From Alloalcanivorax mobilis (lineage in GTDB: Bacteria > Pseudomonadota > Gammaproteobacteria > Pseudomonadales > Alcanivoracaceae), in NCBI RefSeq assembly GCF_002864685.1, contig NZ_NMQZ01000001.1, positions 62,001 to 126,000 of the forward strand: a stretch of DNA of 64,000 nucleotides. The letters are read 5' to 3'. The notes beneath the pieces are model-generated. The model ran no database searches and was not told where the DNA came from. It saw only the letters and a program-made list of their open reading frames with translations. Numbering within the stretch: the stretch's first letter is position 1; the number at the start of each line of letters is the position of its first letter. Shown piece by piece: positions 1-8,552 of this stretch. The position numbers were made by a program, and so were the translations under genes.

Positions 1-2
1 AG

Positions 3-605
3 GTCTACGCCCAGCAAGACGCCCTGAACCAGGCAGTGCGCGCGCAACTGATTCGCCAACTGGCCGGCAACGGCAAGGACGACGGCAGCCAGGCCACGTC
101 GCTGGAGGCGGTGGCCGCCGGCTTTATCGCCGATGCCGCCAATCTGCCCGACCAGGGCGCCAACGGCTGGGAGCTGACCGGCGAAACCGGCCTGCTCGAC
201 CAGCGCGGTTCGCTCGCCACCATCAAGATCGACAGTTACGAATTCACCGGCGGCGCCCATGGCATGCCCGCCACGCACTGGCTCAACTGGGACCTGGCCG
301 CCAATCAACGTGTCCGCCTCGCCGATGTCATTGAGCCCGGCCAGCAGGACGCGTTCTGGGCGCTCGCTGAACAGGCCCACGACCAATGGCTGAAGGACGA
401 AGCGGACGCCGACGATGACTTCCGCAAGGCGTGGCCGTTTCAGAAAACCAGTGACTTCCGGATCACCGACGACGGCATCGTGCTTTTATACGGCGCCTAC
501 ACCATCGGCCCTTATGTGATGGGCATGCCGGAACTGACCCTGCCGCGTGAGCAGCTCAGCGGCATCGTGAAAGAGCGCTACCTGAGCGCCGACAAACCGT
601 CCTGA
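3..605 (+). CDS. DUF3298 domain protein, C-terminal part
   Basis: This reading frame is open from the left edge of the window and ends with TGA at 603-605, so only the last 200 residues are seen and the true start lies outside. The segment contains a TGGAHG motif followed by a tryptophan-rich strand, then a helix-rich part, and near the end a GAYTIGPYVMG segment. Together these are the pattern of DUF3298 (RsiV C-terminal-like) domains found in periplasmic or lipoprotein-type envelope proteins. Exact function is unknown; some family members are anti-sigma factors, but no evidence here points to that role. It is convergent with the LysR gene downstream, with only 9 bases between the stop codons. 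Confidence 0.7.
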   Translation, partial: VYAQQDALNQAVRAQLIRQLAGNGKDDGSQATSLEAVAAGFIADAANLPDQGANGWELTGETGLLDQRGSLATIKIDSYEFTGGAHGMPATHWLNWDLAANQRVRLADVIEPGQQDAFWALAEQAHDQWLKDEADADDDFRKAWPFQKTSDFRITDDGIVLLYGAYTIGPYVMGMPELTLPREQLSGIVKERYLSADKPS

Positions 606-614
606 GAGCGCGCA

Positions 615-1499
615 TCAGCCCGATGATTCCCGACACAGCTGCAGCCAGCGCTCCACCCCCGGGCTGCGGTGTTTTTGCCGGTGCAGCACAAAATAAAACT
701 GGCGGCTGAAATCCCGCTCCGGCACGGCCAGTGGCACCAGGGAGCCGCGCCGAAACGCCTCGCGCAACGACACCCGGGACAGGCAACTGATGCCCAACCC
801 GGTTTCCACCGCCCGCTTGATCGCCTCGGTATGCTCCAGCTCCAGCAAAAGATTGAGGCTGGGCAGCAGGCCGTGCATGGCACGCTCGAAGGTTTGCCGG
901 GTACCCGAGCCCGGCTCACGGACGATCCAGGTGGCGGCGCGCAGATCGTGATCGTCCAAGGTTTTCTTGGCCGCCAGCGGATGATCCGGCGCGCAGAACA
1001 CCACCAGCTCATCATCGCGCCAGGGCAGCAGATCCAGGTCCGGGTGATTGATCTCGCCTTCGATCAGGCCCACGTCCAGGTCGAAGCCCAGCACCCGCTC
1101 GACAATGGCGCTGGTATTGGCCACTTCCAGTTTGACGCGCGCGTCCGGCTGCTCGGCCATATAGCGCGCCATGATGCTCACCGCCAGATAGTTGCCAATG
1201 GTAAGGGTCGCCCCCACCTTGATCGGACCCAGGTCGTGATGGGAGAGCAGGCTGACCTGCAACTCCAGCGCCTGCCCGAGCAGCGCTTCCGCCCGGGGCC
1301 AAAGCTGGCGGCCCAGCTCGTTCAAACGCAGGCGTTTGCCGGCGCGCTCGAACAGCTTGATGCCAAACTGGCTTTCCAGTTCCTTGAGCGCGCCGGAGGC
1401 GGCGGACTGGGACATACTCAGGTGCTCCGCCGCCCGGCTCACGTTTTCAAAATGGGCGGTGGCGAGAAACACTTCCAATTGGCGAAGGGTGTAGCGCAT
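615..1499 (-). CDS. finR: LysR-type regulator, FinR-like
   Basis: A 294-residue LysR-family transcription factor. An N-terminal winged helix-turn-helix occupies about residues 1-60 (MRYTLRQLEVF..., then SRAAEHLSMSQSAAS). It is followed by a co-inducer-binding domain. I chose the ATG at 1499 because family proteins begin MRYTLRQLEVF; an in-frame start 36 bases upstream would add an unlikely extension. The gene is divergent from a ferredoxin-NADP reductase gene with a 111-base shared gap. That arrangement is known for FinR of Pseudomonas putida, which is needed for fpr induction under superoxide and sulfite stress. The FinR assignment rests on sequence style and on this neighbour, so it is a family-level inference; the LysR assignment itself is secure. 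Confidence 0.8.
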   Translation of the reverse strand: MRYTLRQLEVFLATAHFENVSRAAEHLSMSQSAASGALKELESQFGIKLFERAGKRLRLNELGRQLWPRAEALLGQALELQVSLLSHHDLGPIKVGATLTIGNYLAVSIMARYMAEQPDARVKLEVANTSAIVERVLGFDLDVGLIEGEINHPDLDLLPWRDDELVVFCAPDHPLAAKKTLDDHDLRAATWIVREPGSGTRQTFERAMHGLLPSLNLLLELEHTEAIKRAVETGLGISCLSRVSLREAFRRGSLVPLAVPERDFSRQFYFVLHRQKHRSPGVERWLQLCRESSG

Positions 1500-1514
1500 C
1501 GTTATCACCATAAT

Positions 1515-1529
1515 CGATATCAAATATCG
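1515..1529. promoter_or_regulatory. Inverted repeat in finR-fpr intergenic region (candidate LysR box)
   Basis: CGATAT and ATATCG arms are separated by CAA, giving a perfect 6-3-6 palindrome. A further CCGATAT half-site lies at 1545-1551. LysR proteins usually bind dyads of about 15 bp containing a T-N11-A core, and the position between finR and fpr fits a FinR operator. A second weaker dyad, ATTCTC-N8-GAGAAT, lies at 1567-1586 closer to fpr and may be a promoter-proximal site. Binding is inferred only. Confidence 0.5.
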
Positions 1530-1610
1530 GAACATCCCATTTTACCGATATGAGAGAAACGGTTACATTCTCACCAATTGGAGAATTTTGGAATAAAGGC
1601 GCATTAGCTT

Positions 1611-2387
1611 ATGTCTAATTTGAATACTGAAACCGTGACCAGTGTCCGTCATTGGAACGACACGCTGTTCAGCTTCACCACCAGTCGGGACCCCGGTTTC
1701 CGCTTCAAAAACGGCCATTTCACCATGATCGGCCTGGAGCAGGACGGCGGCCGGCCGCTGCTGCGCGCTTATTCCATCGCCAGCGCCAACTATGAGGAAG
1801 AGCTGGAATTCTTCAGCATCAAGGTGCCGGACGGCCCGCTTACCTCACAGCTGCAGAAAATCCAGCCCGGCGACAAAATTTATGTCAGCCGCAAGCCCAC
1901 CGGCACCCTGGTGGCGGATCATCTGCTGCCTGGCAAACGCCTGTGGCTGCTCTCCACGGGCACCGGCCTGGCACCGTTCCTGAGCATCATCAAGGACCCG
2001 GAAGTCTACGAAAAATTCGATCAGGTGATTCTCACCCATGGGGTGCGCTACACCAACGAGCTGGCGTACCGCGACATCATCGAAAGCGAACTGCCCGATA
2101 ACGAGTTCTTCGGCGAACTGATCCGCGACAAGCTGCTTTATTACCCCACGGTCACCCGCGAGCCGTTCCGCAATCAAGGCCGGCTGACCGACCTGATGAA
2201 TGATGGCAAAATCTTCGACGATCTGGGCGTCCCCAAACCCAATCTGGAAGAAGACCGCTTTATGCTCTGCGGCAGCCCGGCCATGCTCAAGGATCTCACC
2301 GAGATTCTGGATGGCTGGGGATTCCGCGAATCCCGTGGCGGCCACATCCATGAGTACGTGATTGAACGGGCCTTCGTCGAGAAGTAA
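1611..2387 (+). CDS. fpr: Ferredoxin--NADP(+) reductase
   Basis: A 258-residue FAD enzyme that exchanges electrons between NADPH and ferredoxin or flavodoxin in the cytoplasm; it supports iron-sulfur repair and oxidative stress defence. FAD-binding residues are seen in RAYSIAS (about residue 48), the NADP-binding loop in STGTGLAPFLS, and a CGSPAM motif near the C-terminus. All are typical of bacterial subclass I FPRs, and the length matches the roughly 258-residue family. The C-terminus VIERAFVEK is also typical. It is divergently transcribed from the FinR-like regulator and ends in a strong terminator about 33 bases downstream, so it is probably a single-gene unit controlled by FinR. Confidence 0.93.
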   Translation: MSNLNTETVTSVRHWNDTLFSFTTSRDPGFRFKNGHFTMIGLEQDGGRPLLRAYSIASANYEEELEFFSIKVPDGPLTSQLQKIQPGDKIYVSRKPTGTLVADHLLPGKRLWLLSTGTGLAPFLSIIKDPEVYEKFDQVILTHGVRYTNELAYRDIIESELPDNEFFGELIRDKLLYYPTVTREPFRNQGRLTDLMNDGKIFDDLGVPKPNLEEDRFMLCGSPAMLKDLTEILDGWGFRESRGGHIHEYVIERAFVEK

Positions 2388-2420
2388 CGGTAAAGCGTTC
2401 CGAACAAGGCCCCAAAAAGA

Positions 2421-2450
2421 AAAGCCACGCACCTTTCGGCGCGTGGCTTT
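2421..2450. terminator. Bidirectional intrinsic terminator
   Basis: AAAGCCACGC (2421-2430) pairs perfectly with GCGTGGCTTT (2441-2450) around a 10-base loop. A-rich sequence precedes it and T-rich sequence follows it, so it can end transcripts in both directions: fpr on the plus strand and the DUF2383 gene on the minus strand. Confidence 0.85.
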
Positions 2451-2480
2451 CTTTATGGTTTTTCAGAATAAATAGAAATT

Positions 2481-2933
2481 TCAGTGGCCGGCACGGGCCG
2501 CGTCGCGCAGTGCTTTGACCTGATCGTGGTTGCGCAAAACACCCTGATACTGACGCTCCACCACCGCGCGCACATCGGCCGGCAGCTCGTTCTCCAGCGC
2601 CTTCTGATAACTCTTCTTGGCCACATCTTCGCCGCGTTCGCATTCATTGAGAATCGCTTCGTCGCTCTTGCCTGTCACCATCGACTTGAGGTCCACCCAG
2701 CGGCGGTGCAGTTCACCGGCCATGCTGGAGTGCTTCTCCGGATCGCCACCGCGGTCACGCACCATGCCTTGCAGCTCGGCGGCCGCCTGAGCACACTCCT
2801 CGGCGCGCTGGGCAAAGCTGGATTTCAACTTCGGATCCTTCAGGTCCTCGGCGCAAACACGAAACCCTTTCTCACCGTCTTTACTGGTTTCGATGAGATC
2901 ATTCAGTACGGACACTACGTCATCGCTGCTCAT
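2481..2933 (-). CDS. PA2169-family four-helix-bundle protein (DUF2383)
   Basis: A 150-residue soluble, charged, all-helical protein. It starts MSSDDVVSVLNDLIETSKDGE and has the GFRVCAEDL and EECAQAAAELQ segments typical of DUF2383/PA2169 proteins, a ferritin-like four-helix bundle of unknown biochemical role that is often linked with envelope or oxidative stress. The start at 2933 is chosen because AGGAG lies 7 bases upstream. An upstream in-frame ATG would add eight residues and would swallow that ribosome binding site. It is transcribed alone and shares the terminator with fpr. No metal-binding residues can be asserted from the sequence alone. Confidence 0.85.
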   Translation of the reverse strand: MSSDDVVSVLNDLIETSKDGEKGFRVCAEDLKDPKLKSSFAQRAEECAQAAAELQGMVRDRGGDPEKHSSMAGELHRRWVDLKSMVTGKSDEAILNECERGEDVAKKSYQKALENELPADVRAVVERQYQGVLRNHDQVKALRDAARAGH

Positions 2934-3260
2934 TGGAAAACTCCTTTTCCGGTACACAAAACGTCACATCAACCTTGCCGCCGTCGTTCGACTTTGGCGA
3001 GCCGATGTGGAGCTACCACATTGCGATCTCAAGGCATAAAACCAAAGCGTCAAGCGACAAGATTTACGTCATTTTTTTCACGATAGTTTTTTGCTTTGGC
3101 GGAAAAACCTGGAATTGCGAAAAGCGAAGAGGGCGTCGCCATCGTCAAGCGCGTCTCATCCCACGGATAAACCCGCCAACCCACGCAGCCTGAGCCCCGA
3201 TTCTTGCACGGCGGCGTTCACTCTGTATGGTGAGGCCTGAGTTTCCCGTCAGGACCCCCG
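2934..3260. other. Intergenic region without recognised gene
   Basis: This 327-base gap separates the divergent DUF2383 and monooxygenase genes. It is clearly richer in A+T around 3050-3115 than its surroundings, which fits a promoter zone, but I see no convincing promoter pair, repeat or RNA structure. No reading frame with a ribosome binding site was found. Confidence 0.5.
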
Positions 3261-4442
3261 ATGCGCCCTCAATCCATCGCCATTATCGGTGCCGGCACCG
3301 CCGGGCTGGCCAGCGCCCGCCTGTTGGCCGGGCAACACCACGATGTCACCCTGTTTGAACGGGCCGAAGAACTCAAACCGGTGGGCGCAGGGCTGCTATT
3401 GCAGCCTTCCGGGCTGGCGGCGCTCGATGACATGGGCCTGGGCGGCGACATGCGTCGCTATGGCCAGCCGATTCACGGGCTCTATGGCCACACACGCCAG
3501 GGCCGCGTCATCATGCGCACCGAATACCGTCACTTGGCCGCGAATCTGCAGGGCCTGGGCGTGCACCGGGCCAGCCTCTGCCATGTGCTGGCGGACGGCC
3601 TGACCCACCTGCCGGTGCGGCTGTGCATGGGCAGCGAGATCAGCGCCGTCGGCCACGACGCCAGCGGTGCCTGGCTGCAACACGAAGGCGCCGACCGGCA
3701 TTATTTCGACGCGGTGCTGGTGGCGAACGGCAGCCACAGCCGCCTGCGGCCGCCCGCCTGGGTGCGTTACGACCGGCTCTATCCGTGGGGCGCCATGTGG
3801 GCGATCGTACCCACCGACCACGATGACCAGGGCCTGCGCCAATGCTATGACGGCGCGCACACCATGGCCGGGCTGCTGCCCACCGGGCTGACCCCGAACG
3901 GGTCGTCACAGCGCTTACTGAGTGTGTTCTGGAGCCTGCCGGTGAGCAGCATGGCCTCCTGGCAGGCGTCGGACTTCGATTTCCCCGCCTGGAAGCACAG
4001 CGCCGCCAGCTTGTGGCCAGCCCTGGAAGGGGCGCTGGCCAGCGTTGAGCACGAGCACATGCTGTCGGCCACCTATCGGGACGTGATCATGCGCCGCTGG
4101 GGCGACGGCCGGCTGGGCTTTCTCGGCGACGCCGCCCACGCCATGAGCCCGCAACTGGGGCAGGGCGCGAACATGGCCCTGCTGGACGCCCAGGCCCTGG
4201 CCCGGGCGGTGGCGGCAAACCAGGATTGGCGCGCGGTCTGGCGGGATTTCCATCGCGCCCGGGCGCCGTCGATACGTTTCTATCAGAGCATGAGTCGCTG
4301 GCTGACGCCGGTGTTCCAATCCCACGGCACGCTGGCGCCCCGCCTGCGCGACGTTCTGTTCCCGCTGATGGATCGCGTACCCTGGCTGCGCCGCGAGATG
4401 GCCCGCACCGTGGCGGGCCTGAAAAGCGGACTGCTGCGCTAA
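3261..4442 (+). CDS. FAD-dependent monooxygenase (aromatic hydroxylase family)
   Basis: A 393-residue class A flavoprotein monooxygenase. The dinucleotide-binding GAGTAG is at residues 10-15 followed by an acidic strand end (LFERAE). The second FAD motif GDAAH is at 289-293 and continues as MSPQLGQGANMAL, which is standard for the salicylate hydroxylase/UbiH-like superfamily. Such enzymes use NADPH and oxygen to hydroxylate aromatic or related rings. The substrate cannot be read from the sequence: length and motifs suit several subfamilies, and the neighbours (DUF2383 protein, BCCT transporter) do not indicate a pathway. It appears monocistronic. Confidence 0.85.
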   Translation: MRPQSIAIIGAGTAGLASARLLAGQHHDVTLFERAEELKPVGAGLLLQPSGLAALDDMGLGGDMRRYGQPIHGLYGHTRQGRVIMRTEYRHLAANLQGLGVHRASLCHVLADGLTHLPVRLCMGSEISAVGHDASGAWLQHEGADRHYFDAVLVANGSHSRLRPPAWVRYDRLYPWGAMWAIVPTDHDDQGLRQCYDGAHTMAGLLPTGLTPNGSSQRLLSVFWSLPVSSMASWQASDFDFPAWKHSAASLWPALEGALASVEHEHMLSATYRDVIMRRWGDGRLGFLGDAAHAMSPQLGQGANMALLDAQALARAVAANQDWRAVWRDFHRARAPSIRFYQSMSRWLTPVFQSHGTLAPRLRDVLFPLMDRVPWLRREMARTVAGLKSGLLR

Positions 4443-4567
4443 GGAACCTCTGAATAACTCCCCGGGTGCGCTTCGCGGCAAACGGTTATCCTGTGCACAA
4501 ACCATAACGCCGCTCACAAGATGCGCGATCGCCCCGGCCCGCGCCGGCGTCTTCACAGGGGGAGCAT

Positions 4568-6100
4568 GTGACCCACACTCAGAGCCAGCCGGGAACCCTG
4601 AAGCACATCACTTTCTGGCCGGCGTTGATCGCCATGTTATCAGCGCTGACGTTGATCGCCGTGGATCAGGCGCGCTTCGTGCAAATCACCGCCGCGCTGA
4701 ACGCGCTGTTGATTGACCGTCTGTCTTTTTTGTTTTTGTATACCGCCCTCGGCCTGTTGCTGCTGTGCGTGGTGGTGTTTTTCTCACCGCTGGGCGGGGT
4801 CCGTATCGGCGGCGAAGGGGCGACCCGCATCTATTCACCGTTTCGCTGGTTCTCGGTGTCGCTGACCGCCGTGATCGCCATGGGCATTCTGTTCTGGGCG
4901 GTGGCGGAGCCGGTGGTGCATTTTCATGAGCCGCCCGGTTTCTCCGGGGCGCGCCCGGGCGGCGACGCGGCCTTGCACTTTGCTTTGTCCACCGTGTTCG
5001 TGCATTGGACACTGGCTCCGTACGCCATCTACACCGTGACCGCTTTGACCTTCGCACTGGGTTTCCACAATCGCGGCTACGATTTTTCCGTGGACGCCCT
5101 GTTGCGGCCCCTGTTCGGCGATCGTCTCGGCGGTCGCACCGGCGAGCTGGTGGATGCGCTGGTGTTGTTTTCCGTGGTGGTCGGCATGTCGGCGGTGCTC
5201 AGCGGCGGCCTGTTGTTGATCGGCGACGGCCTGCGGGTGCTGTTTGGCCAGCCCAAGTCGCCGCTGGTTTACGCTCTGATCTCCACGTTTATCGTCGGCG
5301 CCGCGCTGCTCTCCGCCAGCAGCGGACTGCGCGGCGGCATTCAGCTGCTGGCGCGCCTCAATACCGTGCTGTTTATCGCGCTGCTGATTTATCTTCTGGC
5401 GGTGGGCCCCGGCGCCTTCATCCTGCGGTTGGGCGGGGAATCACTGGGCGACTATCTGGGCGATTTTTTCGCGCGCCACCTGATGAGCCACGAACCCGCC
5501 ACCAGTCGGTGGTCCGGCTGGTGGACCACCGCCTTTTTTGCCAGCTGGTTCGCCTGGGCGCCGCTGTCCTGCCTGTTTCTTGGAAAAATCGCGCGGGGCT
5601 ACACCGTGCGCCAGTTTGTTCTGGTGAATCTGCTGCTGCCCTCGCTGTTCAGCGTGGTCTGGTTTTCCACGTTCGGCGCATCGGCGCTTTTTTATGACGT
5701 TCAGGATCATGGCGCGCTGTACCAGATTTACAAAACCGAAGGGCTGGCGGCGATGGCATATCAGCTTTTCAGCTACCTTCCGGGTAGTTTTCTGCTTGGC
5801 CTGTTCTTTATCTTCGCCTGCCTGATTTCTTTCATTACCGCCGCTGATTCCAACACCGATGTGATTGGCGGTCTGTGTACACGGGCGGTGACCGCCGGCG
5901 AAATGAATTCGCCTTTCGCGATCAAGTTTTTGTGGGCGTTGGTGATCGGCGCGGTGGGGTGGGGCAGTGCCACTTATCTGGGCGTGGACGGCATAAAAAT
6001 GCTGGCCAATCTGGCCGGCGTGCCCGGGCTGTTCATCGTGCTGGGCAGCGCCGGCGGGTTGATTCTGATGATGCTGCAAACGCGCCGGCTTAAGCGGTGA
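4568..6100 (+). CDS. BCCT family betaine/carnitine/choline transporter
   Basis: A 510-residue polytopic inner membrane protein with about 12 hydrophobic segments. The family signature region reads HWTLAPYAIYTVTA around residue 143. The tryptophan-rich segment WSGWWTTAFFASWFAWAPLS, around residue 315, matches the substrate-binding helix of the family. These transporters take up quaternary ammonium compounds such as betaine using sodium or proton gradients, commonly for osmoprotection. The start is a GTG at 4568 preceded by GGGGGAG; an overlapping ATG two bases earlier is immediately followed by a stop. The substrate is not determined. Confidence 0.88.
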   Translation: MTHTQSQPGTLKHITFWPALIAMLSALTLIAVDQARFVQITAALNALLIDRLSFLFLYTALGLLLLCVVVFFSPLGGVRIGGEGATRIYSPFRWFSVSLTAVIAMGILFWAVAEPVVHFHEPPGFSGARPGGDAALHFALSTVFVHWTLAPYAIYTVTALTFALGFHNRGYDFSVDALLRPLFGDRLGGRTGELVDALVLFSVVVGMSAVLSGGLLLIGDGLRVLFGQPKSPLVYALISTFIVGAALLSASSGLRGGIQLLARLNTVLFIALLIYLLAVGPGAFILRLGGESLGDYLGDFFARHLMSHEPATSRWSGWWTTAFFASWFAWAPLSCLFLGKIARGYTVRQFVLVNLLLPSLFSVVWFSTFGASALFYDVQDHGALYQIYKTEGLAAMAYQLFSYLPGSFLLGLFFIFACLISFITAADSNTDVIGGLCTRAVTAGEMNSPFAIKFLWALVIGAVGWGSATYLGVDGIKMLANLAGVPGLFIVLGSAGGLILMMLQTRRLKR

Positions 6101-6102
6101 AC

Positions 6103-6119
6103 GGCGGAGCGCTTCCGCC
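6103..6119. terminator. Possible hairpin between convergent genes
   Basis: GGCGGA and TCCGCC arms with a GCGCT loop sit in the 35-base gap between the BCCT gene and yheV, which converge. There is no T-tract, so the case for termination is weak. Confidence 0.3.
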
Positions 6120-6135
6120 ATGCACCCTTCAGACG

Positions 6136-6330
6136 TTATTTTTTGGGAAACTTCAGTTCCACGGTCTGCACATTGGCGTCGGCCGCCGGTGGCGCTGCGT
6201 CCAGGTCGCGGACCATGCCGCAGGCAATACACTCCATCCAGACATTATCCTGCTCTTCACAGCGCTGGATTTTGTCGATGGCGCCACAGGCCGGGCAGGT
6301 GGCGCCGGCGATAAACTGCCGTTTGCTCAT
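6136..6330 (-). CDS. yheV: YheV-like zinc-ribbon protein
   Basis: A 64-residue small protein with two CxxC pairs, CPAC at residues 12-15 and CIAC at about 35-38. This is the zinc-ribbon arrangement of the YheV/DUF2387 family, whose function is unknown. The start codon overlaps the end of prlC by four bases (ATGA), so the two are translationally coupled. The prlC-yheV adjacency is also known in Escherichia coli, which supports the name. Confidence 0.88.
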   Translation of the reverse strand: MSKRQFIAGATCPACGAIDKIQRCEEQDNVWMECIACGMVRDLDAAPPAADANVQTVELKFPKK

Positions 6331-8375
6331 GCCGGCTCCTGAGCGATGCCGCTGTGGCGCAGCAGCGGTTCGACGCTGGGCTCGCGGCCACGAAACGCCT
6401 TGAACAATTCCATCGGCTCTTCGCTGCCGCCACGGGCGAGAATCTTGGCGCGAAAGTCGCGCCCGGTTTCCCCGTTAAAGGGCCCCTCCTCTTCGAAGCG
6501 GGAATAGGCGTCGCTGGACAGCACTTCCGCCCATTTGTAACTGTAGTAACCGGCGGCGTAGCCGCCCGCGAAGATGTGGCCAAAGCCATTCTGGAAGCGA
6601 TTGAACGATGGTGGTTTGACCACCGCCACCTGTTCACGCACTTCGTCGAGCACGCCTTGAATATCAAGGCCGGGCTGGTATTCGGCGTGCAAGCGCATGT
6701 CGAACAAAGACAGCTCAAGCTGACGCATCATGCCCATGGCGCTTTGGAAATTTTTCGCCGCCAGCATTTTTTCCAGGGTTTCCTTGGGCAGCGGCTCGCC
6801 GGTTTCGTAATGGCCGGAAATCAGCGCCAGGCCTTCTTCGGTCCAGCACCAGTTTTCCAGAAACTGGCTGGGCAATTCCACCGCGTCCCAGGCCACCCCG
6901 TTGATGCCGGATATGCCGGCCACTTCCTGCTCGGTGAGCATATGGTGCAAGCCGTGGCCAAACTCGTGGAACAGCGTGACCACTTCATCGTGGGTCAACA
7001 ATCCGGGCTTACCCCCGGCCGGCGGCGCGAAGTTGCAGGTGAGATAGGCCACCGGGGTTTGCAGTGAGCCGTCCAACCGGCGGCGGCGCAGGCGGGCGTC
7101 GTCCATCCAGGCGCCACCCCGTTTGCCGGTGCGTGCGTACATGTCCAGATAGAACGCGGCGCGTACGCCACCGTCGTCGTCAATCAACTCATAAAAGCGC
7201 ACGTCCGGGTGCCAGAGCGCCACATCGTCACGCTGGCGGAAGCGGATGCCAAACAAGGTGCCGACCACGGAGAACATGCCCGCGATCACTTTCTCCGCGG
7301 GGAACCAGGGCCGCAGAGCCTCGTCGGACAAATCATAGCGGGCCTCGCGCAACCGCTCGCTCCAATAGCCCAGGTCCCAGGGCTGCAATTCGCCGGCCCC
7401 CTGTTCGGCGGCGAACGCGCGCAACGCTTGCAGTTCCTGCTCGGCCTGGGGGCGGGCGCGGCGTGCCAGGTCGTTGAGGAATGTCATCACCTCGTCCACA
7501 TCACGGGCCATCTTGGTGGCCAGGGACTCTTCCGCATAGTTGTTAAAACCAAGCAGCAGAGCCTGTTCATGACGCAGGCGGAGAATTTCGTTCATCACGT
7601 CGGCGTTGTCGTATTCACCGGCTTGCGGACCCTGGTCCGAGGCGCGGGTGGTGAAGGCGCGATACATTTCTTCGCGCAGTGCCCGGTTGGTGGCGTGGCT
7701 CATGACCGCGAAATAGACCGGGAAATCCAGGGTCAGCAGCCAGCCCTCCAAGCCCTCGGCGGCGGCCCGGTCAGCGGTGCCGGCCAGAGCCGTGTCCGGC
7801 AGGCCATCCAGTTCGGCAACGTCGGTGACGTGCTTTTTCCAGGCCTGGGTGGCGTCCAGCAGATTGTTCTCAAAACGGGTGGTCAGCTCGGAGAGCTGCT
7901 TGGCGTTTTCCATGTATTGCCGCTTCCGCCTGTCCGGCAGGGCCACGCCAGACAGGCGGAAGTCGCGCAGCGTGTTGTCGATGTCCTTGCGCTGGGCCGG
8001 CGTCAAGCGGGCGAATTCCTCGCTGTCGTGCAACGTCTGGTAGGCGTCGAACAGGGCACTGTTCTGACCCACCTCGGTGCCGTACTCGCTGAGCAGCGGC
8101 AGGCAGCCATTGTAGGCTTCGCGCAGCACCTCGTTCTGGGCCACCGCGTTGAGATGACCGACCGGACCGAACGCTTTACTCAGACGGTCGTCTTCCTCCG
8201 CCAGGGCCATCTCCAGGGCCCGGTAACTGAAATCCCGCGCCGCCAGAACGTCGTGAATACGCTGCCGACCCGCCGCCACCAGTTCCTCCACCGCCGGCTT
8301 CACGTGCTCCGGACGAATGTCGGCGAAGGGGGGCAGATCAGGATAATCAATCAGGGGATTGTTGGTCATGGTCAA
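6327..8375 (-). CDS. prlC: Oligopeptidase A, M3 family metallopeptidase
   Basis: A 682-residue cytoplasmic zinc peptidase that degrades oligopeptides, including cleaved signal peptides. The catalytic zinc motif HEFGH is at residues 470-474. A downstream segment (GINGVAWDAVELPSQFLENW) provides the third ligand region. Length and N-terminal sequence (NPLIDYPDLPPFADIRPEHV) match proteobacterial PrlC/OpdA. Two in-frame ATGs lie two codons apart at the start; the first is given. It overlaps yheV by four bases and forms a two-gene operon. Confidence 0.95.
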   Translation of the reverse strand: MTMTNNPLIDYPDLPPFADIRPEHVKPAVEELVAAGRQRIHDVLAARDFSYRALEMALAEEDDRLSKAFGPVGHLNAVAQNEVLREAYNGCLPLLSEYGTEVGQNSALFDAYQTLHDSEEFARLTPAQRKDIDNTLRDFRLSGVALPDRRKRQYMENAKQLSELTTRFENNLLDATQAWKKHVTDVAELDGLPDTALAGTADRAAAEGLEGWLLTLDFPVYFAVMSHATNRALREEMYRAFTTRASDQGPQAGEYDNADVMNEILRLRHEQALLLGFNNYAEESLATKMARDVDEVMTFLNDLARRARPQAEQELQALRAFAAEQGAGELQPWDLGYWSERLREARYDLSDEALRPWFPAEKVIAGMFSVVGTLFGIRFRQRDDVALWHPDVRFYELIDDDGGVRAAFYLDMYARTGKRGGAWMDDARLRRRRLDGSLQTPVAYLTCNFAPPAGGKPGLLTHDEVVTLFHEFGHGLHHMLTEQEVAGISGINGVAWDAVELPSQFLENWCWTEEGLALISGHYETGEPLPKETLEKMLAAKNFQSAMGMMRQLELSLFDMRLHAEYQPGLDIQGVLDEVREQVAVVKPPSFNRFQNGFGHIFAGGYAAGYYSYKWAEVLSSDAYSRFEEEGPFNGETGRDFRAKILARGGSEEPMELFKAFRGREPSVEPLLRHSGIAQEPA

Positions 8376-8552
8376 TCGCGGTTAAACCGCTCCTGCAATG
8401 GGTTTAAATCTCAGAGCTCAAAACATGGGGATTCGACGCCGCCGAAACAAGGGAACTCAGGGCACCGCGGGGCTCCGTTGCGGCGGGATCTCCCTTCCAT
8501 GGCGAGCACGGTGGAAGAGGGGGCGCCGGGGGAAGCGGCGCCGACAAAAATC

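Noticed and set aside
3261-4442. Assignment as ubiquinone hydroxylase (UbiH/UbiF)
   Set aside because: Motifs fit the whole family, and the gene is not near ubi genes. A specific ubiquinone role cannot be supported.
8522-8542. Hairpin GGCGCCG / CGGCGCC downstream of the LpxR-like gene as a terminator
   Set aside because: On the minus strand it is followed by a C/T-mixed sequence without a T-tract, so the structure alone is not convincing.
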